Positions 28,053 to 36,411 are shown, counted from the first letter of the stretch. The stretch: 64,000 nucleotides of DNA from DAOUJW01 sp965218945 (GCA_965218945.1 OZ244718.1:682001-746000); one strand, 5' to 3'. Notes: generated by a model from the letters alone, not told the origin. Program-made: numbers and translations.

Positions 28053-28079
28053 GGTTACCTCTCCCAATTGAACAGAACT
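28053..28079. repeat. related half-repeat at the right edge of the AT-rich cassette
   Basis: GTTACCTCTCCCAATTGAACAGAAC is a direct, imperfect match to the right arm of the hairpin at 26181-26255. Its reverse complement also matches the left arm (AGTTCTGTTCNNTTGGGA, 16 of 18). The two sites bracket the two unknown genes. Confidence 0.55.
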
Positions 28080-28162
28080 AACTCTCCTTGAAGTTCCACG
28101 TCTCCTTGGGTAATATATAGCCGCAATCTTCCGGTTGAGATATTAGAGACAGGGGCGACGGC

Positions 28163-28702
28163 ATGACAGACGTAGTGCTGGTGGTGGATATGCTGAGGGG
28201 GTTCCTTGAAGAGGGCAACAACCTCTACTGTGGCGACGACGCCAGAGGGATCATTCCCAGTGTGCAGACCCTCTTGGAGAGGGAGACTGCCCGCGGCTCC
28301 AGGGTATTCTACATATGCGACACCCACGCGCCCGACGACCTGGAGTTCCAGATGTTCCCCGTCCACTGCGTGAAAGGGACGGCGGAATCGGAGGTTATAC
28401 CTGAGCTGGCTCCGTATCCCGGAGAGCGAATAGAGAAGCAGCGCTACAGCGCCTTCTTCAATACCGGTCTGGAGCAGCGTCTGAAGGAGTTGGATACCGA
28501 CAGGATAGTTGTGTGCGGTGTCTGCACCGACATCTGTGTGATGCACACCACCGCCGACGCCCGAAACAGGGATTACGCCGTTGAGGTCGCATCCGACGCG
28601 GTGGCGAGTTTCGATGAAGAGGCCCATAAGTGGGCGCTACAACATATAGAAAGAATCCTGGGGGCCAAGCTGGTAACCGTCCAGGCGGCTGCGCCCGGTT
28701 AG
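28163..28702 (+). CDS. cysteine hydrolase, nicotinamidase/isochorismatase-like
   Basis: A 179-residue member of the isochorismatase-type hydrolases. The catalytic aspartate is in VVLVVDMLRGF (near residue 9), the lysine in IEKQRYSAFF and the cysteine in VVCGVCTDICVMHT. The next gene on the same strand is a nicotinate phosphoribosyltransferase, so this enzyme probably converts nicotinamide to nicotinic acid for NAD salvage. A nicotinamidase assignment is therefore inferred from neighbourhood; the family alone also covers isochorismatase and other amidases. ATG at 28163 follows a GGGGCGACGG stretch. Confidence 0.85.
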   Translation: MTDVVLVVDMLRGFLEEGNNLYCGDDARGIIPSVQTLLERETARGSRVFYICDTHAPDDLEFQMFPVHCVKGTAESEVIPELAPYPGERIEKQRYSAFFNTGLEQRLKELDTDRIVVCGVCTDICVMHTTADARNRDYAVEVASDAVASFDEEAHKWALQHIERILGAKLVTVQAAAPG

Positions 28703-28838
28703 CAGATGCTCAGGCAATTGAAGCTTCCTGTTACGGCGCCCTCTCTTCCGTCGCAATCGCTTTTTCATCCTGGTTTGTATAATCGTGAACTGTCGTCCCG
28801 TAACGTCTATCTAAAAAGTGAGGTTCTGAGGGGCCATA

Positions 28839-29837
28839 ATGCCTGATCAAGATTTTGAGGTAAGACCTTCAGTCCAAGTAGGTGAAACCGCCGACGTGGG
28901 CCTTCACCGGGGAATAACCGTTCTGCGCAACGAGGGAATCAACCCAATGGTCTCCGTAGAGTTCTCGCCCACAAGGAGCGGTGTGCTCTGCGGTATCCGA
29001 GAGGTGAAGGCGCTGCTCCAGAAGGTCCTCCCGGAGGGCAACCGAGAGGCGTTGGCCCTGGAGGAGGGCGCCCAGGTCGCCGCCGGTGAAGTCGCCCTGC
29101 GAATCACGGCGCCCTACGGATCATTCGGCCTGTACGAGACCGCAATAAGCGGTATCCTCTCTCACTGCACCGGATGGGCCACTGCCAGCAGGGAGTGCGT
29201 AACAGCGGCAGGCGGAATACCGGTTATATCGGTAGGAGCGCGTCATGTCCACCCCAGTGTCGCAGGCATCATGGACTACTCGGCCTTGATAGGCGGGTGC
29301 GTGTCCTGCTCGACCGCCGTGGGCGCCAGGCTGGCTGGCGCGACTCCCACGGGCACCATATCTCCGGACGTAGCTCTGATTATGGGAGACACCCTGAAGG
29401 CTATGCAGGCCTTTGACAAGCACATGCCACCTGAGGTTTCTCGTGTATCCCCAGTGAACATAGTGAAGGACGAGACCGAGGAGTCCATTGGCCTGGCAAG
29501 AAGCCTCCGACATCGCATCCGCGGCGTCATTCTCGATGCGTCCCAGACTAACTACGAGGTGAATCCCCACACGGTGAAGGAGGTCCGCGCCAGGCTGGAT
29601 CTGGCAGGCCACTCCCATGTCGAGATATTCATAACCGGGGACCTGAACGGGAAGCGAATAAAGGAGTTTGTGGAGGCCGGAGCGCCGGTGAACGCCTTTG
29701 AGGTGGGGAGCCATATCAGCAGCGCCCCGCCCTGCGAGTTCAACGCCGACATCCATGAGGTGGACGGCAAGCCCGTAGCCAAGCGTGGCCGGATTCCGGG
29801 CCTGACGCCCAGCTCCCGGCTTGTTGAGCTTATGTAG
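28839..29837 (+). CDS. nicotinate phosphoribosyltransferase
   Basis: A 332-residue enzyme of the NAPRTase/QPRTase group, which attaches a phosphoribosyl group to nicotinic acid in the Preiss-Handler route. Seen in the sequence are FSPTRSGVLCGIREV near the start, YETAISGILSHCTGWATASR, SVGARHVHPSVA and the later VILDASQTNYEV and FEVGSHISSAPP, which form the phosphate-binding barrel end. It belongs to the shorter archaeal/Chloroflexota-like type rather than the ~480-residue PncB. It follows the nicotinamidase-like gene by 136 bp. The stop overlaps the convergent tilS by 8 bp. Confidence 0.87.
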   Translation: MPDQDFEVRPSVQVGETADVGLHRGITVLRNEGINPMVSVEFSPTRSGVLCGIREVKALLQKVLPEGNREALALEEGAQVAAGEVALRITAPYGSFGLYETAISGILSHCTGWATASRECVTAAGGIPVISVGARHVHPSVAGIMDYSALIGGCVSCSTAVGARLAGATPTGTISPDVALIMGDTLKAMQAFDKHMPPEVSRVSPVNIVKDETEESIGLARSLRHRIRGVILDASQTNYEVNPHTVKEVRARLDLAGHSHVEIFITGDLNGKRIKEFVEAGAPVNAFEVGSHISSAPPCEFNADIHEVDGKPVAKRGRIPGLTPSSRLVELM

Positions 29838-31290
29838 CGTCGGCTGGAGAGAAGTCCAGCGCCAGTATCCTGGTGGTATTTTCTCTCACCCTGGCCCAGT
29901 GGGTAATGCGGCGCCCAACAACCCACACAATCCCTTCTTCCGATACTACCAGAGGCATGCTGTCCCGGGCGTCTGCGGGTATCCTGGCGTCCACCATGAA
30001 GTCCTGCAGCTTCTTCGACCCGTCCATGCCCAGTGGGACAAACCTGTCCCCCGGCCTTCTTCCGCGCACGTGGATCCCACGGCCCACGCGCTCCGCGTCC
30101 ATCCGGGCCGTGTAGGCGCCCGCATCCAAAAGGCCCTCGCCGTATGGCAACAGTCTGGCGGCGACGGTCCATCCGGGGACGAGCGTCTCTCCGGGTATCG
30201 ACAGAGGATACTCGGCGTGTAGGGCGGGTGGGCCGAGCGCGCCGCTGTTGTTCACCCTCAGAATTAGGTAATCGTAGTCCACGGTGAATACCAGACCGCT
30301 TGGCAGGTCTACGCTCCTGCCGGCTCCTTGGTCGGACAGCTTCACCATATCCTCGATGTGCCGGTGTTGCAGCCCGCTTGCCAAGCCGGTGATCTCCTCG
30401 TAGACAAGCCTGAGCATGTGACGTTTGATGGCGGGGTGCAGGGAGGCAAATCCCTTGCGCTCTATACGAATGCCCATTCCGTCGGCTGTCGCCAGTTTGC
30501 CCATTGCTTGCACGGCCTCTCCCAGGATGTAGTCCTGGTCATGCGCGGCTGAGGCGCTGAGGCGCAGCAGCGCATCCCGGATGCGGGGGTTGTAATCTTT
30601 CAGGAACGGCAGAAGCTCAAGGCGCGTCCTGTTCCGGGTGAACTCAAGCGAGCGGTTGGTCGGGTCTTCTCTGGGCGCGACGCCCTTCCACCGACAGTAT
30701 GCTGACGTCTCCTCTCGCGACACATTCAGGAGAGGGCGCACCAGGGCTATACGCTCTTTGTGCCGGGACGAAGGCCAGTATGAAAGCTCGGACATTCCCG
30801 CAAGGCCGGTTATACCACTTCCCCGCAGGATGTGCATAAGCGCCGTCTCCGCCTGGTCGTCAGCCGTGTGACCCAGGGCGATTGCCGAGGCTCCCTGCCT
30901 GGCGGCTACCCTGGAGAGGAACGAGTATCGCACCTCCCGGGCCGCCTCCTCTAGCGACATGCCGCGGCCGGCCATGTACGACTTCACGTCCTCTTCGCCC
31001 AGAGTCGCGGGAAGGTCGAGATCGCGGGCGACCTCCTCCACGAACAGCGCATCACTTCCAGACTCTTTGCCTCGCAGTCCGTGGTCCAGGTGGGCCACGT
31101 GCAAGGTCAGCCCCAGGGTTTCCCTCAGGTGTGTGAGCAGCAGCAGCAGGGCGAGGGAGTCGGGACCGCCTGAGATGGCGACTACCATCGGAGAGAGCGT
31201 CAGGCCTGGGTCCAAACCTCTCAGCAGACGCTCCACGCCCTTCGTGAGCCTGCGCTCCAGGGCTGCGCCGTTATCGGGACTGCTCTTCAT
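29830..31290 (-). CDS. tilS: tRNA(Ile)-lysidine synthase
   Basis: TilS modifies the wobble cytidine of the minor isoleucine tRNA to lysidine, changing it from reading AUG to reading AUA. The 486-residue protein has the ATP-pyrophosphatase loop AISGGPDSLALLLLL near residue 40, then HVAHLDHGLRGKES and the catalytic segment ALGHTADDQAETALMHILRGSGITGLAGM, followed by the TilS substrate-binding and C-terminal domains (HVRGRRPGDRFVPLGM). The length is normal for a full TilS. It is convergent with the NAPRTase gene and has a long repeat-filled region upstream. Confidence 0.95.
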   Translation of the reverse strand: MKSSPDNGAALERRLTKGVERLLRGLDPGLTLSPMVVAISGGPDSLALLLLLTHLRETLGLTLHVAHLDHGLRGKESGSDALFVEEVARDLDLPATLGEEDVKSYMAGRGMSLEEAAREVRYSFLSRVAARQGASAIALGHTADDQAETALMHILRGSGITGLAGMSELSYWPSSRHKERIALVRPLLNVSREETSAYCRWKGVAPREDPTNRSLEFTRNRTRLELLPFLKDYNPRIRDALLRLSASAAHDQDYILGEAVQAMGKLATADGMGIRIERKGFASLHPAIKRHMLRLVYEEITGLASGLQHRHIEDMVKLSDQGAGRSVDLPSGLVFTVDYDYLILRVNNSGALGPPALHAEYPLSIPGETLVPGWTVAARLLPYGEGLLDAGAYTARMDAERVGRGIHVRGRRPGDRFVPLGMDGSKKLQDFMVDARIPADARDSMPLVVSEEGIVWVVGRRITHWARVRENTTRILALDFSPADAT

Positions 31291-31370
31291 GCTGCTCCAG
31301 CCCTCTCACATCTGCTCTGGATGAGGTGCCCTGGACCCCTGCCCCGTATCGTAGTACGGGACATGCTTCC

Positions 31371-31980
31371 GGGGACCTTTGTGTAACTTTGGTCTGGGGG
31401 ACCGTGTTCCCGTCGTTCCCGCCCCCGTATCGGGGTACGGGGCAGGCTCCGAGCGGGAATCCAGGTAGGGTGGTGTGTGGACTCACGCCTGTGCAGACCT
31501 TTGAATAACCCATAGCGTCACCCCGCAAGAATTGCCCTCACCGTCATTCCTGCGCAAGCAGGAATCTAAGAACGCTGTCTGCAAGGCTGCGATGCCTTGG
31601 AAGAAGGGCTTTAGATTCCCGTTTTCAGAGACCTTTGCGTAACCCATAGCGTCATCCCGCAAGAATTGCCACACCGTCATTCCTGCGGAAGCAGGAATCT
31701 AAGAACGCTGTCTGCAAGGCTACGATGTCTTGGAATAGGGGCCTTAGATTCCCGTTTTCACGGGAATGACGGAGAAGATAGCCTCTTCTAAGAGATACAC
31801 CGGAGTTATGCAAAGGTCTCCTCGAGGGGGAAGAGGCTCTGCGTCTCGACAAATGAGTTACGCAAAGGTCTCTTTTCACGGGAACGACGACGAAGACAGC
31901 CGCTTCTAGGAGATACACCGGAGTTATTCAAAGGTCTCCCTGCGCGGGAGTGACGATAACGCGGTTACGCAAGGGTCTCC
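31371..31980. repeat. nest of miniature inverted-repeat elements
   Basis: Between tilS and the CorC gene lie at least seven copies of a terminal-repeat-like motif. Three read GGAGACCTTTGNNTAAC-like (from about 31371, 31493 and 31628). Four read in reverse, GTTANNCAAAGGTCTCC (31805-31821, 31857-31873, 31923-31939, 31964-31980). The facing arrangement is that of nested MITEs. A 46-bp direct repeat (31776-31821 and 31894-31939) overlaps the reverse copies. No gene is present. Confidence 0.75.
31493..31760. repeat. tandem duplication of a ~134-bp unit
   Basis: Two adjacent copies (31493-31627 and 31628-31760) are about 92% identical by eye. Each begins with an ACCTTTG..TAACCC end, then CATAGCGTCA, CCGCAAGAATTGCC, CCGTCATTCCTGCG, GCAGGAATCTAAGAACGC and TTAGATTCCCGTTTTCA. 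The second copy closes with an inverted repeat, CCGTCATTCC (31674-31683) against GGAATGACGG (31763-31772). Confidence 0.8.
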
Positions 31981-32078
31981 TTCCGCTGAAATAGACGTTA
32001 GCGCGGGTCTCTTTTGGGAAGACACCTAATTGTGCAAGATACTCTGTTATGGGCTGTATTTGCTGGATTCCCGGGGCG

Positions 32079-33347
32079 TCAATGTCCCTGGTCCGGGTTT
32101 CCTTTGGTGACCATCACCTTCTCTACCCGCATCCCTCTCACGTGAGTCACAAGCAGGCGGAGGCTGTTGTGGTGCAGGTGCTCCCCCTCGGCGGGGATGT
32201 GCCCCAGCGCCTCCAGGATAAACCCGGCCACAGTCTCGTAGTCGCCCGTTGGGAGGTCCAGATCCAACTCCTCGTTGGCCTCGTCTATCTGCATCCCGCC
32301 GTCGATGTGATAGGTGTTTTCGTCGATGGTCTCGTACTCCATCTCCGGTTCCATTCCCTCTTCACCAACCGGACCGACAACCTCCTCCATGAGCTGCTTC
32401 AGAGTCACCAGGCCGGCAATGCCCCCGAACTCATCGACGATCATGGTGAGCTGGCTTCCCACTTTCTGCATCTCCCGGAAGAGAGGTCCGACCGCCTTGG
32501 TGTCCGGGGCGAAATCCACTGGCCGGAGTAGAGCCGTCACCGGGCTGCTCTCCGAGAGGTCTCCGCGCGCCATTGCCGTGACGACGTCCTTCACAGACAG
32601 CACGCCTGTCACGTTCTCCATGTGCCCCTCGAATACCGGGAACCGGGTGTGGGAGTGGTCTCTGTACATGGTCAGGAAGTCCCTCAATACGGTACCCGCC
32701 TCCAGCCAGACCACCTCCGTCCGGGGAGTCATTATCTCCCTGACGTGGCGGTCGCCGAATCGGAATACCTTCTCAAGCATCTCCGCTTCCTCCTCCTCCA
32801 CGGCTCCCGCCTCCATGCCAATGGAGATGGCCGCCTTGATCTCTTCCTCGGTGAACAGGGCACGCGGGTCGCTCCCGAGCCGAGACGCCAGCAGGCGGTT
32901 GATCAGCTTAAGCGGGGCCACCAGAGGCCACAGCAGCACCTCAACCCACCTGAGGATCCTGGAGTAAAAGAAGAAGATGGGCTCCGAGTGTCGTATGGCG
33001 ATTGTCTTGGGCAGCGTCTCTCCCAGCACCAGCAGGACGACTGTGCTGACTATGGTGGCCGTAATTACGCCCCGGCCCTCTCCCATGAGAGTCACCGTTA
33101 TTACTGTGGCCAGCGCGGCGAAAGCGGTGTTCACGAGGTTGTTTCCCAGGAGTATGGTGGGAAGCACTTTTGACGGCTGGTCCACCATCCGGGCGACCCG
33201 GTCAGCGCCGGAGGCTCCACTCTCCACGAGACGCCTCATCCTCACCTTTCGCAGCGAGAGAAGGGCGGCCTCGGAGCTGGAGAAGAAGGCCGATAGCAGT
33301 AGGGACGGGACTAGAAGGATGAGATAAATCGTCGATACTTGGTCCAT
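32079..33347 (-). CDS. CorC/HlyC-type CNNM membrane protein with CBS domains
   Basis: A 422-residue protein with the order DUF21 membrane domain, two CBS domains, CorC_HlyC domain. The N-terminus has hydrophobic segments (YLILLVPSLLLSAFF, then LVNTAFAALATVITVTL) with the SSSEAALLSL motif of DUF21. The cytosolic part contains MTPRTEVVWLEAG and the C-terminal GIAGLVTLKQLMEEVVG and LPTGDYETVAGFIL. Relatives act in magnesium or other divalent-cation efflux, although many are labelled hemolysins. It stands alone with repeat-rich DNA on one side and a 400-bp gap on the other. Confidence 0.9.
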   Translation of the reverse strand: MDQVSTIYLILLVPSLLLSAFFSSSEAALLSLRKVRMRRLVESGASGADRVARMVDQPSKVLPTILLGNNLVNTAFAALATVITVTLMGEGRGVITATIVSTVVLLVLGETLPKTIAIRHSEPIFFFYSRILRWVEVLLWPLVAPLKLINRLLASRLGSDPRALFTEEEIKAAISIGMEAGAVEEEEAEMLEKVFRFGDRHVREIMTPRTEVVWLEAGTVLRDFLTMYRDHSHTRFPVFEGHMENVTGVLSVKDVVTAMARGDLSESSPVTALLRPVDFAPDTKAVGPLFREMQKVGSQLTMIVDEFGGIAGLVTLKQLMEEVVGPVGEEGMEPEMEYETIDENTYHIDGGMQIDEANEELDLDLPTGDYETVAGFILEALGHIPAEGEHLHHNSLRLLVTHVRGMRVEKVMVTKGNPDQGH

Positions 33348-33749
33348 TGTTGTACCTCTATACAGCTAGCGTCTAACGGCTATTGTGTGGCTGTGTGCAT
33401 TACAATAAAGCCCTTGGGTTGTGAGAAGGCCGGGAGCGGGACGGGCAACGGACAGATTACGGTCTCTCAGAGGACTGCCGGATGCTCTGCGCCGGTGTGT
33501 TTCCTTGTGTGTACGGCTACCTTGGCAGTAGCCCGCCTGCCGCCAGACAAATATGGTATTTGTCTGCCTTTCGTGGCAAGATGTGGGTGGAGATGGAAGA
33601 GTACAATTGTACAATCTGATTGCTGTGGACAATGCACGCCCCCAGTGTCGCAAATGATAGCATCCCCCTGTTGGGGTGTCAAAAAGCCGTACCTGACCGA
33701 CTTGCTGAGTTGCGGGTAGGCTGACGTGCATCCAGCATCTGGAGACGCC
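33348..33749. other. 400-bp gap with two perfect palindromes
   Basis: The gap separates divergent genes. It holds CAGACAAATA-tgg-TATTTGTCTG (33544-33566), a perfect 10-bp hairpin, and GTACAATTGTAC (33601-33612). Near its right end is a CCCC-TGTT-GGGG stem followed by CAAAAA. No gene is convincing here. The palindromes could be protein-binding sites for the divergent promoters. Confidence 0.6.
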
Positions 33750-34709
33750 ATGAATATGAGAATTGATCTACCGGATGAGCCTGTCCTGAAAGAGTTGCAC
33801 GACGCCTCCGTCCGCCTGGCGCGCGGCGCGGGCCAAATCCTGCATCAGTACGAGCCCGGCGCAACGAGTGTCGATTACAAGGGGAAGTGGAAGACCGACC
33901 CCGTAACCGAGGCCGACCTGAGAATCGAAGAGTTCCTGCGGGGGGAGATTGCAAGGGAGTTCCCGGACCACGGCGTGGTGGGTGAGGAAAGCGAGGAATC
34001 AGCCGGATCGGAGGACGCGGACTACGTGTGGGTTATCGATCCGGTGGACGGGACGGCCAACTTCGCCGCAGGCGTGCCATTCTACGCAGTGTCCATAGGC
34101 CTGCTCTATCGCGGAGCGCCGGTGGTGGGAAGCCTCTATCTGCCACACTCCTTTGCAGGCGAGGGAGTGTACCACGCGTGGGCCGGCGGGGGCGCGTTCG
34201 TGGAGGACGCGCCGCTGAGGGTATCAGATGGCCCCTTCCCTAAACCCTCCGCTCTGGCCGGAGTGCCTGCGGGCTTTGGCTGGGTCTTCTCCATGAAAAG
34301 GGGGTCTGGGAGGGTCCCCGGCGAGACCCGGACCATGGGCAGCATTGCGTGCGAGATGGTTCTGGTGGCCAGGGGAGTGTTCGAGTACTCCGTGTTCGGA
34401 GGCTCGCGTATCTGGGACGTGGCCGCCGGGGTTGTGCTGGCCCGAGAGGCCGGAGGAGTGGTAATGGAGTGGAGAGGAGGGGAGTGGCGGCCGTTGCAAG
34501 TGTTTGAACCCCGTACCAGCGTCGCAGGCGAAGGCACATCGCAGACCCTGCGGAGATGGGGCGCGCCGCTGCTGGTCGGTAGACCGGAGGCGGCTGAATA
34601 CCTGGCGTCGCGACTTGCGGTTCGCGGGGGGCCATTCAGGGCTCTGAGGTCAAGAATACAGCGCGCAGTGAGTCGTAGGAGGCACAGCCAGCAGTTGAAA
34701 ACGGGTTGA
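33750..34709 (+). CDS. inositol monophosphatase-family protein
   Basis: A 319-residue phosphatase of the IMPase/SuhB/CysQ fold. The metal-binding residues are visible: KTDPVTEADLRIEEFL, GVVGEESEE, VWVIDPVDGTANF and the C-terminal GSRIWDVAAGVVLAREAGG. Activity could be on inositol phosphate, fructose bisphosphate or 3'-phosphoadenosine 5'-phosphate; sequence alone does not decide. The ATG at 33750 is chosen because GGAGACGCC precedes it; a GTG at 33726 is also in frame. The last ~35 residues are basic and poorly conserved. Confidence 0.88.
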   Translation: MNMRIDLPDEPVLKELHDASVRLARGAGQILHQYEPGATSVDYKGKWKTDPVTEADLRIEEFLRGEIAREFPDHGVVGEESEESAGSEDADYVWVIDPVDGTANFAAGVPFYAVSIGLLYRGAPVVGSLYLPHSFAGEGVYHAWAGGGAFVEDAPLRVSDGPFPKPSALAGVPAGFGWVFSMKRGSGRVPGETRTMGSIACEMVLVARGVFEYSVFGGSRIWDVAAGVVLAREAGGVVMEWRGGEWRPLQVFEPRTSVAGEGTSQTLRRWGAPLLVGRPEAAEYLASRLAVRGGPFRALRSRIQRAVSRRRHSQQLKTG

Positions 34710-34730
34710 TTGTTGGAAGGATGGCCAGGC

Positions 34731-34760
34731 GGGAGCGGGCAGGCGGGCCCACCCGCTCCC
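34731..34760. terminator. GC-rich hairpin between convergent genes
   Basis: GGGAGCGGG and CCCGCTCCC form a perfect 9-bp stem around 12 nt. It lies between the inositol-phosphatase gene and the convergent small coiled-coil gene and could serve both. No long T-run follows on either strand. Confidence 0.5.
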
Positions 34761-34788
34761 AAGGGAAATGTATAGCAGTATCTTCCGC

Positions 34789-35055
34789 TTAAGCAGCCGC
34801 AGCCTCTACCTCTGCCGTCTCCAGCGCCTCCTGGGAGTCCTTGCCGTTGCCCCTGCGCGTCTGGGGAGTCCCCTGTATGGTGGCGCTTCTGGGATCAATG
34901 GTCCTGCCGTCGGCTATCAGGCCGTACTTGTGCTCAAGCTCCAGCACCAGTCTCTCCATCTCCTGCTGGGCCTTTCTGGCCTCCAGGCTCCTTCTGTCCG
35001 CATCCATCTGCGCCTTGCGCAGTTGATATCTGTCTTCCGAGTGTATCTCAGACAT
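34789..35055 (-). CDS. small coiled-coil protein, function unknown
   Basis: An 88-residue protein beginning MSEIHSEDRYQLRKAQMDAD; ATG at 35055 is chosen because GGAGGG lies 5 nt upstream. Its first 50 residues are charged and helical (SLEARKAQQEMERLVLELEH), as in a coiled coil. The tail is Glu/Ala-rich (EALETAEVEAAAA). No family is recognised. It is divergent from rpsP and convergent with the phosphatase gene. Confidence 0.6.
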   Translation of the reverse strand: MSEIHSEDRYQLRKAQMDADRRSLEARKAQQEMERLVLELEHKYGLIADGRTIDPRSATIQGTPQTRRGNGKDSQEALETAEVEAAAA

Positions 35056-35201
35056 TCTTCCCTCCAGTGATGTGTTGAAGATAAAATAGAACACGTGTCC
35101 GCTTTTGTCAATAGTTTAGAACAAATTGCCTGTAGTGGAGAGTGTGGTGACTTGGCGACAGGCGCATACCTTATCGAATCGTTGTGGGGGTGTCACCCTT
35201 G

Positions 35202-35230
35202 TTGACAAAGATTACGCCCGTCTCTACAAT
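35202..35230 (+). promoter_or_regulatory. strong sigma-70-type promoter of rpsP
   Basis: TTGACA (35202-35207) and TACAAT (35225-35230) are exactly 17 nt apart. The start would lie near 35237, about 40 nt before the rpsP ATG. This is one of the closest matches to consensus in the window. Confidence 0.82.
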
Positions 35231-35277
35231 GGCGACATTAACCAGGGTTTCCCTGGCACAAACGATGGGTGGGGAAT

Positions 35278-35532
35278 ATGTTACGGATTCGATTGCGCAG
35301 GGTAGGAGCCAAAAAGAAGCCCAGTTATCGCATAGTGGTAGCTGATTCGCGAGCGCCCAGAGACGGCAGCTTTGTGGACCAGGTTGGCCACTACAATCCC
35401 CTCACGGATCCTCCCACCATAAGCATGGATGAGGACAAGGTCGTGAAGTGGCTTGGCAACGGAGCACAGCCCTCAGAGCCGGTGGAGATGATGCTGAGAA
35501 AGATGGGTATATTTGAGAAGCTGAGGGGGTAA
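35278..35532 (+). CDS. rpsP: 30S ribosomal protein S16
   Basis: S16 is a small-subunit assembly protein that binds 16S rRNA. The 84-residue protein starts MLRIRLRRVGAKKKPSYRIV and has the conserved DGSFVDQVGHYNP segment. The ATG at 35278 is preferred because GGTGGGG stands before it; a GTG 9 nt upstream is in frame. It opens an rpsP-khpA-rimM unit with a strong promoter. Confidence 0.96.
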   Translation: MLRIRLRRVGAKKKPSYRIVVADSRAPRDGSFVDQVGHYNPLTDPPTISMDEDKVVKWLGNGAQPSEPVEMMLRKMGIFEKLRG

Positions 35533-35540
35533 CAGGGGTA

Positions 35541-35771
35541 ATGAAAGAGTTGATCGAGTACATCGCCAAGTCGCTCGCTTCAAACCCCGATGAGGTAAGG
35601 GTAACCGAGGAATCTGATGATGACGGCCAGGTCGTCCTTAAGCTGTTGGTTGCCGATGAGGACAAGGGCAAGATAATCGGCAAGCAGGGAAGGGTTGCTC
35701 AGGCCATGCGTGTGCTGCTTCGAGTAAGGGCAGTCAAGGAAGATACAAGGGCCAGCCTGGAGATAGTCTGA
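35541..35771 (+). CDS. khpA: KH-domain RNA-binding protein KhpA
   Basis: A 76-residue single KH domain. The RNA-binding loop GKIIGKQGRVAQAMRVLL is intact, and the protein begins MKELIEYIAKSLASNPDEV. KhpA-type proteins bind RNA widely and take part in cell-wall and small-RNA control in some Gram-positive bacteria. The ATG lies 8 bp after the rpsP stop, which fits the conserved rpsP-khpA-rimM order. Confidence 0.93.
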   Translation: MKELIEYIAKSLASNPDEVRVTEESDDDGQVVLKLLVADEDKGKIIGKQGRVAQAMRVLLRVRAVKEDTRASLEIV

Positions 35772-35827
35772 CCCTTTAGGCAGCTCCCCACAGCGTCTCC
35801 CCTTAGCAAGAAAAACTCCTCTCTGCG

Positions 35828-36358
35828 GTGAACGACGAATCACTCCTTCCACGCAATCCGTATGTCCCTCCTTCCGTAGCCCTTGTGGGTATTGTCGTGG
35901 GAGTTTGGGGCTTTGAAGGGGAGGTGAGGGTGCAGCCTCACTCGGACAACCCTAAACGGTTCTCACCCGGCAACCGTCTTCTGGTGGAAGGACAGTCCCA
36001 ACGCATTACGGAATGTCGATGGCATCAGGGATTTGCGCTGATCAAGCTGGATGGCGTCCCCACGCGAGAAGATGCCGAAGGGCTCAAGGGGGCCAGGCTT
36101 GAGGTGCCCCTTGAGGAAGCGCCAACCCTCTCCCAGGACACCTACTATCACTTCCAGATACTGGACATGGAGGTCTGGACCTCCGAGGGCGAGTACCTCG
36201 GTGCGGTGGAGGACATCCTGTCCACCGGCAGCAACGATGTCTACGTTGTGCGCCTCGGCGATAAAGAGGTCCTAGTACCGGCCCTGGGCGATGTGGTGGT
36301 GGACGTGGACATTGAGAGAGGTCGTATGACAGTGGACCTGCCGGAGGGCCTCATTTAG
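35828..36358 (+). CDS. rimM: ribosome maturation factor RimM
   Basis: RimM binds S19 in the maturing 30S subunit. The 176-residue protein has the N-terminal barrel VGIVVGVWGFEGEVRVQPHSDNPKRF and the C-terminal PRC-barrel (YYHFQILDMEVWTSEGEYLG, VYVVRLGDKEVLVPAL). GTG at 35828 is the assumed start; no strong ribosome binding site is visible, so initiation may depend on the upstream khpA. The usual next genes, trmD and rplS, are missing here; a MetE-like gene with its own promoter follows. Confidence 0.94.
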   Translation: MNDESLLPRNPYVPPSVALVGIVVGVWGFEGEVRVQPHSDNPKRFSPGNRLLVEGQSQRITECRWHQGFALIKLDGVPTREDAEGLKGARLEVPLEEAPTLSQDTYYHFQILDMEVWTSEGEYLGAVEDILSTGSNDVYVVRLGDKEVLVPALGDVVVDVDIERGRMTVDLPEGLI

Positions 36359-36361
36359 CCT

Positions 36362-36378
36362 GCGTCGAATTTCGACGC
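36362..36378 (+). terminator. small hairpin after rimM
   Basis: GCGTCGA-att-TCGACGC is a perfect 7-bp stem beginning 3 bp after the rimM stop. It lacks a clear T-run, so termination is only likely. The MetE-like gene has a separate promoter right after it. Confidence 0.4.
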
Positions 36379-36382
36379 GCGC

Positions 36383-36411
36383 TTGACCTGTCGTTGGTCT
36401 CAAATTAGAAT
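36383..36411 (+). promoter_or_regulatory. promoter of the MetE-like gene
   Basis: TTGACC (36383-36388) and TAGAAT (36406-36411) are 17 nt apart. The leader is about 88 nt. It contains no riboswitch class that I recognise. Confidence 0.65.

Noticed and set aside
28760..28800. Perfect TATAAT before the nicotinate phosphoribosyltransferase gene
   Set aside because: No acceptable -35 box lies 15-19 nt upstream, so I did not list it as a promoter.
31652..31918. 88-codon minus-strand frame in the repeat nest
   Set aside because: It is made of repeat units (CCGTCATTCC, CAAAGGTCTC) and has no start signal.
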